24,810 bases of DNA from a virus. Below the pieces are notes generated by a model. It was given only the letters and a program-made list of their open reading frames with translations. It was not told the DNA's origin and did no database searches. Position 1 is the first letter of the stretch. Each line of letters starts with the position of its first letter. Below are positions 1 through 5,625 of this stretch, piece by piece. The translations under genes and the position numbers were made by a program. The stretch spans positions 1 to 24,810 of IMG/VR virus record IMGVR_UViG_3300021962_000610. One strand, given 5' to 3'.

Positions 1-2
1 GG

Positions 3-224
3 CTTAGTGTCACCCACAATGACAGAGATGTGGAATTTATACAATTCAAGCGATGGCTCGAAAAACTGTATTCTAGCAACGAAGGTGTATTGTCGCTAGA
101 CTACAAAAGTTGTGAGATGATGAGCGACGATTTATATGCTCAGATTCACGCAAAGTATCCAGACCGTGAGGTTTGGATTGAGGTCTCCGAAGACGGAGAA
201 AATGGTTCATTTATCAAGTACTAA
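3..224 (+). CDS. C-terminal part of a possible QueD-type 6-carboxytetrahydropterin synthase (5' truncated)
   Basis: The frame is open to the left edge without a stop, so the gene begins outside the window; the GTG at 30 is probably internal. The visible 73 or so residues end in REVWIEVSEDGENGSFIKY. Placement of the acidic VSEDGENGSF segment just before the C-terminus, after a helix containing MMSDDLYAQI, resembles the end of the 6-pyruvoyl/6-carboxytetrahydropterin synthase fold, where a conserved Glu follows a beta-strand. QueD uses the FolE product to make 6-carboxytetrahydropterin, the QueE substrate, and folE and queE both lie downstream, so context supports the idea. The catalytic Cys and zinc-binding His residues would be upstream and cannot be checked. 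The call is an inference; an unrelated phage protein remains possible. Confidence 0.4.
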   Translation, partial: LSVTHNDRDVEFIQFKRWLEKLYSSNEGVLSLDYKSCEMMSDDLYAQIHAKYPDREVWIEVSEDGENGSFIKY

Positions 225-240
225 CTTAAAGGAAATAAAA

Positions 241-489
241 ATGGCAAATCCTTCCTGGCTTAACAAATATCTAACGATGAAGCCTGAAGTCACTAGAGTA
301 TTCGACGATCTGGATGCATATCTAGATTACTGTCGATTTAATCTACTACCATTTAACCCAGCGGACATGTATAACAGTCCGCAATATAAGGCGTTCCAGC
401 AATCGAAACGTCCTTATCATAATACGAGGTACAACAAACCTCGTAGAGATTTTAACAGATCCGGTCGCAATGAAAATTTTTCTCGTTGA
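241..489 (+). CDS. Small basic phage protein, unknown function
   Basis: This 82-residue protein starts at the ATG at 241, preceded by AAAGGAA (229-235) at good spacing; a longer in-frame start at 136 would overlap the previous gene heavily and has no ribosome binding site. The N-terminal half is ordinary (MANPSWLNKYL, then an acidic VFDDLDAYLDY helix). The last 30 residues are rich in Arg, Lys, Asn and Tyr (KRPYHNTRYNKPRRDF and similar) and lack hydrophobic stretches, so they look like a disordered nucleic-acid- or partner-binding tail. It overlaps the next gene by 20 bases. I do not recognise a family. The coding call is well supported by start signal and packing; the function is unknown. 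Confidence 0.72.
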   Translation: MANPSWLNKYLTMKPEVTRVFDDLDAYLDYCRFNLLPFNPADMYNSPQYKAFQQSKRPYHNTRYNKPRRDFNRSGRNENFSR

Positions 490-1543
490 TCTAGAAGCTG
501 TTGAAACACGTTACACAGGCGAGTGGAAAATCCACTTGCCTGCGTTACTACGAAAGAGAGGTTACGATGTTCAAGTTATCGATGGCCCTACGGATATTCC
601 TAATGCCACTACTCCTGGCGCCTTTCTTAATTTTGGGGGGACTAACATATATAAGTCTAGCCAAGTTGAGCAGATGGGGCGTTTATTTTGTAACGGAGCC
701 GTTCATCCCGGCGATCACTTTATCTTTACTGATGCTTGGCACCCTGGTATCATAAATTTAAAATACATGAGTGAACTGTTACAGATTCCTGTAACAATAC
801 ACGCATTATGGCATGCCGGCAGTTATGATCCTCAAGACTTTTTAGGTCGACTAATTGGTGACGCTAAGTGGGTTCGACACGCCGAGAAAAGTTTCTTTTA
901 CGCTATTGATCATAACTACTTTGCTACAGAGTTTCATATTGATATGTTTGGTCTTGAATTGTTAAGACTCGACAGAAATTTGCTAGATGCATCCCATATA
1001 GCAAAAGGTAAGATTGTTCGCACAGGTTGGCCTATGGAATATATGGCCGATACTCTGTTAATGTATAAGAACATGCCCAAGCGTGATCTCATCCTATTCC
1101 CACACAGACTCGCTCCAGAAAAACAAGTCGAGATCTTCCGCGATCTTAAGACTCATCTTCCACAATACGAATTTGTAATTTGCCAAGAGCAACAACTAAC
1201 AAAGAATGAATATCATAATTTGTTAGGCGAAGCTAAAATGGTATTCAGTGCTAACTTACAAGAAACACTTGGCATTAGTTGGTACGAGGGCGCATTAGTT
1301 GATGCTATTCCTATGGTCCCAGATCGTCTTAGCTACAGTGAAATGGCTATGGATGTTTTCAAGTATCCTAGCAAATGGACTGAGAGTTATGATTCATATA
1401 CTGTATATCGTCCGGACTTATGTAGAAAAATTATCGAACACATGGATAATTACAAAACTCGTTTACCTAGCCTAAATAAACAGGTAGATTTACTAAAAGA
1501 AAACTTCTTCAGTTGTAATAATCTACTAGAGAATTTAAAATAA
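470..1543 (+). CDS. GT-B fold glycosyltransferase (GT4-like)
   Basis: This 357-residue protein reads as a two-domain GT-B enzyme. The C-terminal Rossmann domain has FPHRLAPEKQVEIF (about 210-223), matching the 'GR..PEKG' donor-site strand of GT4 enzymes, then ANLQETLGISWYEGALVDAIPMVPDR (about 261-286, quoted in parts), which corresponds to the E-x7-E nucleotide-sugar binding region; here QE and YEG supply the acidic residues. The N-terminal half begins MKIFLVDLEAVETRYTGEWK, as in other phage members. It transfers an activated sugar; the acceptor is unknown. Its place just before folE and a base glycosylase makes DNA or modified-base glycosylation conceivable, but a virion or host glycan is equally possible. 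It overlaps the upstream gene by 20 bases and ends 41 bases before folE. Confidence 0.78.
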   Translation: MKIFLVDLEAVETRYTGEWKIHLPALLRKRGYDVQVIDGPTDIPNATTPGAFLNFGGTNIYKSSQVEQMGRLFCNGAVHPGDHFIFTDAWHPGIINLKYMSELLQIPVTIHALWHAGSYDPQDFLGRLIGDAKWVRHAEKSFFYAIDHNYFATEFHIDMFGLELLRLDRNLLDASHIAKGKIVRTGWPMEYMADTLLMYKNMPKRDLILFPHRLAPEKQVEIFRDLKTHLPQYEFVICQEQQLTKNEYHNLLGEAKMVFSANLQETLGISWYEGALVDAIPMVPDRLSYSEMAMDVFKYPSKWTESYDSYTVYRPDLCRKIIEHMDNYKTRLPSLNKQVDLLKENFFSCNNLLENLK

Positions 1544-1584
1544 TAATAACGGCAATCCACTGCCTAAACATCGGAGAATAATAA

Positions 1585-2424
1585 TTGGCAAAACCAGAAT
1601 TTAAACCAGATCCAGTGCTTACTGCACAAATAGATAGAACATTCGTCGAAGAAACATTTGAGGACAAGTATGTACCCTTGCCACAAAAGGTTTATGTAAA
1701 AGCCGGCGAAATGATGAGTGATAAGGGATATGAAGAATCATATCTCGCAGATGCGATACGTGCTAAAATGAAACGTGACAAGAAACGTTTCTGGGCCGGA
1801 GATAACATCAGCGATTACATCTCAGAAGAAGATAAGTCAAAGTTAATTGACGAAGCAACAGAAGCATTTGAACTAGTGCTTGACCGTTTGCTAATTGATC
1901 GGGAAAGTGATCCTAACAGTCAAGGTACTGCTCGTCGTTTAGCTAAAATGTACTTTAATGAAATTATGGCAGGACGGTATGAACCTGGCCCAAACGCTAC
2001 AGCGTTTCCTAATGATAGTGAGGAAAGATATGAAGGCATGTTGGTTGTTCGTAGTGAGTTACGTAGTATGTGTAGTCATCATCACCAACCCGTTGTTGGC
2101 GTTGCTTATATTGGCATTATTGCCGCTAGTAAACTTATCGGCTTATCTAAGTACACACGCATCGCCCAATGGTGTGCCAGAAGAGGCACTCTCCAGGAGG
2201 AACTTTGTAATGATATTGCTAGGGAGATCGAAAAGGCCACAGGAGCCAAAGATCTAGGAGTATACGTACAAGCCACTCACGGATGCTGCGAGAATCGCGG
2301 CATTATGGCACATTCTAGTCTTACACAGACTACTGTACTCAAAGGTGCATTTAAAGATGATCCTGGCACAAAGAAAGAATTCTTTGACAACATTAAAATG
2401 CAACAGGAGTTTGCTCCGCGATGA
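1585..2424 (+). CDS. folE: GTP cyclohydrolase I (FolE), phage type with N-terminal extension
   Basis: FolE converts GTP to 7,8-dihydroneopterin triphosphate, the first step shared by folate and 7-deazaguanine (preQ0/queuosine) synthesis. The catalytic domain is clear in residues 150-270: SMCSHHHQPVVG (161-172) carries the zinc Cys163 and the following His residues, LIGLSKYTRIAQWCARR (185-201) matches the conserved GLSK..RI...ARR segment, QEEL follows, and QATHGCCENRG (229-239) carries the third zinc ligand Cys plus the 'ATH.C...RG' signature. About 100 residues precede the core, longer than bacterial FolE. The start is TTG at 1585, with CGGAG (1572-1576) eight bases upstream; no ATG fits better. 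Its last bases overlap the next gene as ATGA. With QueE downstream, a deazaguanine role is more likely than folate supply. Confidence 0.95.
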   Translation: MAKPEFKPDPVLTAQIDRTFVEETFEDKYVPLPQKVYVKAGEMMSDKGYEESYLADAIRAKMKRDKKRFWAGDNISDYISEEDKSKLIDEATEAFELVLDRLLIDRESDPNSQGTARRLAKMYFNEIMAGRYEPGPNATAFPNDSEERYEGMLVVRSELRSMCSHHHQPVVGVAYIGIIAASKLIGLSKYTRIAQWCARRGTLQEELCNDIAREIEKATGAKDLGVYVQATHGCCENRGIMAHSSLTQTTVLKGAFKDDPGTKKEFFDNIKMQQEFAPR

Positions 2425-2864
2425 TCACCCCATTGCGTGACGACTTAATGGTTCAGCAACAGCTACCGGCACATCCCCAGGATGTTAGGGCTAAAATGTG
2501 GCAACACATGGTAGCTGTAATAATGCTAAATCAGACAGGAAGAAAGGCAGTCAAATATGTTCTACCTATCTTCTTGAATCGTTGGTACGATCATATTTCG
2601 TTTACTTGTGCATCAGAAGAAGATGTCAAGGATGTAATATGGCCTTTAGGAATGGTAAATGTTCGATATCAACGAATTAAAAAAATGACCAATGATTTTT
2701 TAATCTGGGACGGTATCGATGCTACAGATTTATACGGCATTGGAAAGTATGGTTCTGATAGTTACGAAATCTTTTTTAAACAGAACTATAATGTTGTACC
2801 AACAGATAAAGAATTAAAAAGATATTTAGAAGAAGAGGTTTTCAATGTTTCTAAAATTGCTTGA
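2421..2864 (+). CDS. MBD4-like HhH-GPD DNA glycosylase, stand-alone catalytic domain
   Basis: This 147-residue protein matches, along nearly its whole length, the glycosylase domain of methyl-CpG-binding protein MBD4 as I remember it. Residues 27-42 (MWQHMVAVIMLNQTGR) parallel the start of the MBD4 domain with its LNRTSG motif. PLGM and an RI..M helix follow (75-90). The helix-hairpin-helix LYGIGKYGSDSYEIFF (104-119) is nearly the MBD4 LHGIGKYGNDSYRIFC. The catalytic Asp is Asp129 in PTDKELKRYL (128-136), aligning with the catalytic Asp of MBD4 (PEDHKLNKY). MBD4 removes T or U mispaired with G. No methyl-CpG domain is present. The gene overlaps folE by ATGA, suggesting coupling to base-modification genes. 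The substrate is unknown: a deaminated base, a modified base of phage or host DNA, or ordinary repair. Confidence 0.82.
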   Translation: MITPLRDDLMVQQQLPAHPQDVRAKMWQHMVAVIMLNQTGRKAVKYVLPIFLNRWYDHISFTCASEEDVKDVIWPLGMVNVRYQRIKKMTNDFLIWDGIDATDLYGIGKYGSDSYEIFFKQNYNVVPTDKELKRYLEEEVFNVSKIA

Positions 2865-3282
2865 AAAAATTGGAAGAAAACGTATCATAATGGATCGTCT
2901 AAGTGACGAGCCATATCTAGAAAGATACTATCTATTCCTTAAGGACCGAGAGAAATTTCCATTTAATATCTTTTTACACAAATTCTTAAAAGGAGATCCA
3001 GACGATCTCCACGATCATCCTTGGCCATATGCCACATTAATTTTAAAAGGCGGGTACTGGGAAACAACTCCAGAAGGTCGTTTTTGGAGAGGACCTGGTC
3101 ATTTCAGAGTCTGCAAAGCAGAAAGCTTTCACAGAGTTGAACTAGATCCTAATGTTACTTGCTGGACATTGTTTATGCCAGGTCCCCATAAAAGAGAGTG
3201 GGGATTTGATGTTAACGGAAAATGGATACAACACGAACAATATTTGAAAGGGAGATATGAACAAGCGCATAGTAAAGTTTAG
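2845..3282 (+). CDS. Cupin-fold metal-binding protein
   Basis: The 145-residue protein has a single-domain cupin pattern: LHDHPWPYATLILKGGYWE (about 55-73) gives His56, His58 and Glu73 in the spacing of cupin motif 1 (HxH...E), and KAESFHRVEL (91-100) gives the motif 2 His96. The glycine- and proline-rich turns between the strands also fit. Small cupins bind Fe, Mn or Zn and range from dioxygenases to sugar epimerases, so the reaction cannot be assigned. The start at 2845 has GAAGAGG (2832-2838) six bases upstream and overlaps the glycosylase gene by 20 bases; it overlaps the next gene by 26. Such long overlaps suggest translational coupling in this nucleotide-metabolism run. Confidence 0.75.
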   Translation: MFLKLLEKIGRKRIIMDRLSDEPYLERYYLFLKDREKFPFNIFLHKFLKGDPDDLHDHPWPYATLILKGGYWETTPEGRFWRGPGHFRVCKAESFHRVELDPNVTCWTLFMPGPHKREWGFDVNGKWIQHEQYLKGRYEQAHSKV

Positions 3283-3811
3283 TGATTTTAGAAATCATGT
3301 CAGCACCATTTGTAGACAGGTTCAATTTTCAAGTTGGAAACCAGATTACGTTGTTGGCATTACTCGCGGTGGACTTTTGCCAGCTGTAATGATTAGTCAC
3401 TGGTTAGGTGTACCTATGCACACACTTGCTGTATCTCTTAGAGACGGCGGAAGCTGTGAGAGTAATTTGTGGATGGCTGAAGATGCCTTCGGTGCTGTTC
3501 CACTCGATCACCAAGAAACAATACGTAGCCGCTGGGACATTAGTTTTAGAAAAAATATTCTAATAGTCGATGATATTAACGACAGCGGATCGACTATTAA
3601 CTGGATTAAGCAAGATTGGGAATCGGGTTGTTTTCCAAATGAGACTAGTGTATGGAACACAGTCTGGAATAAAAATGTAAGATTTGCAGTTGTGTTTGAT
3701 AACTTAGCCAGTAAGTCTGAAATTAAAATGGACTATACCGGAGAAGAAATCAATAAAGCAGAAAACGATCTATGGATTGAATTTCCATATGAAGAATGGT
3801 GGTCAAAATGA
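3257..3811 (+). CDS. Type I phosphoribosyltransferase (purine PRTase-like)
   Basis: The 184-residue protein has the hallmark PRPP-binding loop ILIVDDINDSGSTINW (101-116), a hydrophobic strand followed by two acidic residues and a small-residue turn, plus the upstream strand-loop YVVGITRGGLLPAVMISHWLG (31-51) seen in hypoxanthine/xanthine-guanine PRTases. Type I PRTases join a base to PRPP to give a nucleotide, or act in reverse. The usual flexible loop and hood are short or divergent, so the base is not predictable. In a neighbourhood that can make 7-deazaguanine bases, salvage of a normal or modified purine base would make sense, but that is inference. The last bases overlap the next gene as ATGA. 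Confidence 0.85.
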   Translation: MNKRIVKFSDFRNHVSTICRQVQFSSWKPDYVVGITRGGLLPAVMISHWLGVPMHTLAVSLRDGGSCESNLWMAEDAFGAVPLDHQETIRSRWDISFRKNILIVDDINDSGSTINWIKQDWESGCFPNETSVWNTVWNKNVRFAVVFDNLASKSEIKMDYTGEEINKAENDLWIEFPYEEWWSK

Positions 3812-4197
3812 AAAAAGAAGTTATTATGGAGGGGCAACCTCCTTTTATCGAAGATAGCACAGCACCCTGGGATAATCTTCTAGAAGAAGATTTTCACGTA
3901 AAAGTATTTTATGACAAATATCCTGTAACAGAAGGACACTTGTTATTCGTGCCTAAATATAACACTGTAGCTGTTCTAATGGATGCATTCGAAAGTGCTG
4001 TCCGCGACGGAATGCGCATGGTCGAAGAAGGTGACTGCGACGGATTCAATGTAGGATTTAACTACGGTAAAGCAGCAGGTCAAACCGTAGGTTGGCCTCA
4101 CGTACATCTCATCCCGAGACGTACTGGAGATATGGAAGACCCCACAGGAGGCGTTCGTCACGTTATTCCTGAAAAGGGCAATTATAGGAAATGGTAA
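3808..4197 (+). CDS. HIT-family nucleotide-binding protein with variant histidine triad
   Basis: The 129-residue protein (start 3808) has the HIT layout: FHVKVFYDKYPVTEGHLLFVPK (29-50, in parts), where the T.GH.L..PK turn precedes the long helix, then NVGFNYGKAAGQTVGWPHVH and LIPRRTGD (81-108). The triad normally reads HxHxH after QTV; here the first His is Trp96, while His98 (the nucleophile position) and His100 remain. HIT proteins hydrolyse or transfer nucleotidyl groups of dinucleotides, AMP-lysine and similar substrates. I prefer 3808, which forms ATGA with the PRTase stop, over the in-frame ATG at 3796, which has no useful ribosome binding site. Pairing with the PRTase suggests a nucleotide salvage or clean-up role. 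Confidence 0.82.
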   Translation: MKKEVIMEGQPPFIEDSTAPWDNLLEEDFHVKVFYDKYPVTEGHLLFVPKYNTVAVLMDAFESAVRDGMRMVEEGDCDGFNVGFNYGKAAGQTVGWPHVHLIPRRTGDMEDPTGGVRHVIPEKGNYRKW

Positions 4198-4400
4198 TGA
4201 GACAAGAAATTATTGGCGTTTTAACACAGCACTTCGAGGCACACATTCTAAAGCATAAAATGAATGTAGACATTATGCTAAACAATCCTATGGCTATTCA
4301 CGAGCATACTGATTTAATGGATGCCATTGAAAAAGAAATTGATCAAATTTCTGAATACATGGATAAGTTAGAAGTAATACAAAAATATTTTAAGGAATGA
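4197..4400 (+). CDS. Small helical phage protein, unknown
   Basis: This 67-residue protein starts at the ATG at 4197 that overlaps the HIT stop codon as TAATG, with AGGA (4186-4189) seven bases upstream; an ATG at 4191 is in frame but sits only one base from that site. The sequence is highly charged and almost wholly helical by composition, with a C-terminal heptad-like run ending in ISEYMDKLEVIQKYFKE that could form a coiled coil. No cysteines or membrane segment are present. No family is recognised. Confidence 0.68.
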   Translation: MRQEIIGVLTQHFEAHILKHKMNVDIMLNNPMAIHEHTDLMDAIEKEIDQISEYMDKLEVIQKYFKE

Positions 4401-4402
4401 TT

Positions 4403-4570
4403 ATGCAAGTGAGAGTTGAACAAAACGAAAGCGAAATTGGTAAATGTGGGTGTGGTCGTAGTCCAACTGGTAAGTGCATAGGTTGGCACGGGTTATCTGA
4501 GGATGAGTTTCAACAACGTAAAGAACTTTACGAAACAGGCAAAGCAGATCTCAATGGCGATCCAGTATAA
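4403..4570 (+). CDS. CDGSH-like iron-sulfur miniprotein
   Basis: A short gene of 55 residues, found by reading the gap between its neighbours. The ATG at 4403 has AAGGA (4392-4396) six bases upstream; the ATG at 4397 in the same frame directly abuts that site and is less likely. Residues 14-29 read KCGCGRSPTGKCIGWH: Cys15, Cys17, Ser20, Cys25 and His29. This closely follows the CDGSH 2Fe-2S signature C-x-C-x2-(S/T)-x3-P-x-C-D-G-x-H with one residue less before the third Cys. The rest is a charged helix (LSEDEFQQRKELYETGKADL). If it binds 2Fe-2S, it could be an electron-transfer or redox-sensing partner for the QueE or oxygenase enzymes nearby, but a zinc knuckle is also possible. It overlaps the next gene by 17 bases. 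Confidence 0.72.
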   Translation: MQVRVEQNESEIGKCGCGRSPTGKCIGWHGLSEDEFQQRKELYETGKADLNGDPV

Positions 4571-4760
4571 TAATCAAATATTAGTTCCCTGGAAACAACC
4601 AAGTACTCCCTGGAACGAAATATGTGCAGGCGTAGTAGAAAGATTCGGTTTACCAGGTGATCGTTGGACATATCATCCTACAGAAACTAAAATGAAATTC
4701 CTTTTTCGAACTGAAGAAGATGCTCTGCTCTGTAAAATATTTTTAAGCGAGTATCTATGA
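4554..4760 (+). CDS. Small phage protein, unknown
   Basis: The 68-residue product begins MAIQYNNQILVPWKQ at the ATG at 4554. A longer reading from 4503 would run inside the CDGSH-like gene, so the internal start is chosen. The protein is compact and mixed alpha/beta by composition, with PSTPWNEICAGVVERFGLPGDRWTYHP in its first half (quoted as 14-40) and KFLFRTEEDALLCKIFLSEYL at the end. It has two Cys far apart and no obvious metal site. It overlaps the next gene as ATGA. No family is recognised; the gene call relies on packing and reading frame. Confidence 0.65.
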   Translation: MAIQYNNQILVPWKQPSTPWNEICAGVVERFGLPGDRWTYHPTETKMKFLFRTEEDALLCKIFLSEYL

Positions 4761-4960
4761 ATAAAAGTTGGTTATTAGATGTTCAAGAAGATAAAAGTAC
4801 AGGTGATTGTTATATCGAACTTACAGATGAGATTTTAAAAGAATCTGGTTTTAAAGTTGGTGATTCGCTTTATTGGATTAACAATGGAGACGGTTCGTAT
4901 ACATTAACAAAAGAAGACTTGACAACGTTTATTAATAAAGGTATAATAAGGAATGAGTAA
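4757..4960 (+). CDS. AbrB/MazE/SpoVT-like swapped-hairpin protein
   Basis: This 67-residue protein has LTDEILKESGFKVGDSLYWI (22-41), the amphipathic helix followed by G-x-x-x-G-D-x-L that marks the AbrB/MazE beta-alpha-beta hairpin, then GDGSYTLTK. Proteins of this shape are usually dimeric DNA-binding transition regulators or antitoxins. No toxin gene is adjacent, so a stand-alone regulator or accessory protein is more likely. Its stop codon (4958-4960) lies inside the first codons of the queE relic (ATGAGTAA), which shows that abrB-like and queE genes were originally overlapping neighbours. Confidence 0.7.
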   Translation: MNKSWLLDVQEDKSTGDCYIELTDEILKESGFKVGDSLYWINNGDGSYTLTKEDLTTFINKGIIRNE

Positions 4961-5036
4961 GTTAAAAATTGCAGAATTGTTTTATAGTGTGCAAGGCGAA
5001 AGCCACTGTGAATACAATGAGGATCTATTTGTATGA
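4953..5036 (+). pseudogene. Truncated queE relic (27 codons) upstream of the oxygenase
   Basis: From the ATG at 4953 the frame reads MSKLKIAELFYSVQGE and then SHCEYNEDLFV before a stop at 5034-5036. The first 16 residues are identical to the start of the complete QueE at 5626. After base 5000 the similarity ends. The stop overlaps the ATG of the oxygenase gene (5033) as ATGA, so if translated the relic would couple ribosomes into that gene. Its AAGGA (4948-4952) touches the ATG with no spacer, so initiation is probably weak. It looks like the broken 5' end of queE left by an insertion. Confidence 0.8.
4954..5000 (+). repeat. 47-bp direct repeat, left copy
   Basis: Bases 4954-5000 are identical, without a mismatch, to 5627-5673. 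The copies are 673 bases apart and enclose the 2OG-Fe(II) oxygenase gene. The repeat covers codons 1-16 of queE from the second base of the start codon: the left copy has ATG and the right copy GTG. Identity stops sharply at 5000/5673. Confidence 0.97.
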
Positions 5037-5608
5037 CAGACTTTTGCATTGATAAATTATTTCCTAGTAATGTTATCTATAAAGACTATCAGATTGAAAA
5101 CAAAGATAGTGTAGTAGATAAAGCAATGGAAATAATTAATCAGTTAGGAGAGAAACCATTTTACTCTCCTTGCGTTAGTACGGTTCACACTTCAAAAGAT
5201 TTACTTAACCTTGATGAATTTGAGTCTATCAAAAAACAAATAGTAGAAACGGTAACAGTTTTTTGCGATGTTCACAAAATTGTCACAAAAGATTTACAGA
5301 TAAAGGATGCATGGTTAAATTACTATAATACTAATGGTTATCAAGATTTACATCATCATCCTGACAGTATGATTTCGGGTGTCTATTATATAGACGGAAC
5401 AGAAACCAAAGATTTCATATTTCAAGCTCCGTGGTATTTTCATCAACCATGTTTCCCAGAATATAGCGAAGTCAATATAGAGAATTGTTGTAATGTTGAA
5501 TATGAAAGTGTCACTGGAAGATGTATTGTGTTTATGAGCCATTTAATGCACAGAACTCTCCCAGCAGTCAAACCAAGATTAAGTTTGTCATTCAATGTTA
5601 GATATTAA
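5033..5608 (+). CDS. 2OG-Fe(II) oxygenase (inserted between queE copies)
   Basis: The 191-residue protein has the double-stranded beta-helix iron site: HHHPDSMISGVYYIDG (107-122) gives His109-x-Asp111, IVFMSHLMHRTLPAV (165-179) gives the distal His173, and KPRLSLSFNVRY (180-191) gives Arg182 for 2-oxoglutarate. This layout, with WLNYYNTNGYQDLHHHPDS before it, fits the phage/bacterial putative 2OG-Fe(II) oxygenase family (the TIGR02466-like group). Such enzymes hydroxylate proteins, nucleobases or small molecules; the substrate is not known. GAGGA (5019-5023) lies nine bases before the ATG. The whole gene sits in the segment between the two 47-bp queE repeats, so it looks like an acquired cargo gene. 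Confidence 0.85.
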   Translation: MTDFCIDKLFPSNVIYKDYQIENKDSVVDKAMEIINQLGEKPFYSPCVSTVHTSKDLLNLDEFESIKKQIVETVTVFCDVHKIVTKDLQIKDAWLNYYNTNGYQDLHHHPDSMISGVYYIDGTETKDFIFQAPWYFHQPCFPEYSEVNIENCCNVEYESVTGRCIVFMSHLMHRTLPAVKPRLSLSFNVRY

Positions 5609-5625
5609 ACAGATAAGGATTAGTA

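Noticed and set aside
136-240. Upstream extension of the 241-489 gene from an ATG at 136
   Set aside because: It overlaps the previous gene in another frame, has no ribosome binding site, and the ATG at 241 has an excellent one.
425-443. Inverted repeat CGAGGT/ACCTCG with a 7-base loop
   Set aside because: Six base pairs inside a coding region with no T-run and no gene start nearby; likely chance.
4757-4960. AbrB-like protein as the antitoxin of a toxin-antitoxin pair
   Set aside because: Neither neighbour looks like a MazF, PIN or other toxin; the upstream protein has no toxin motif.
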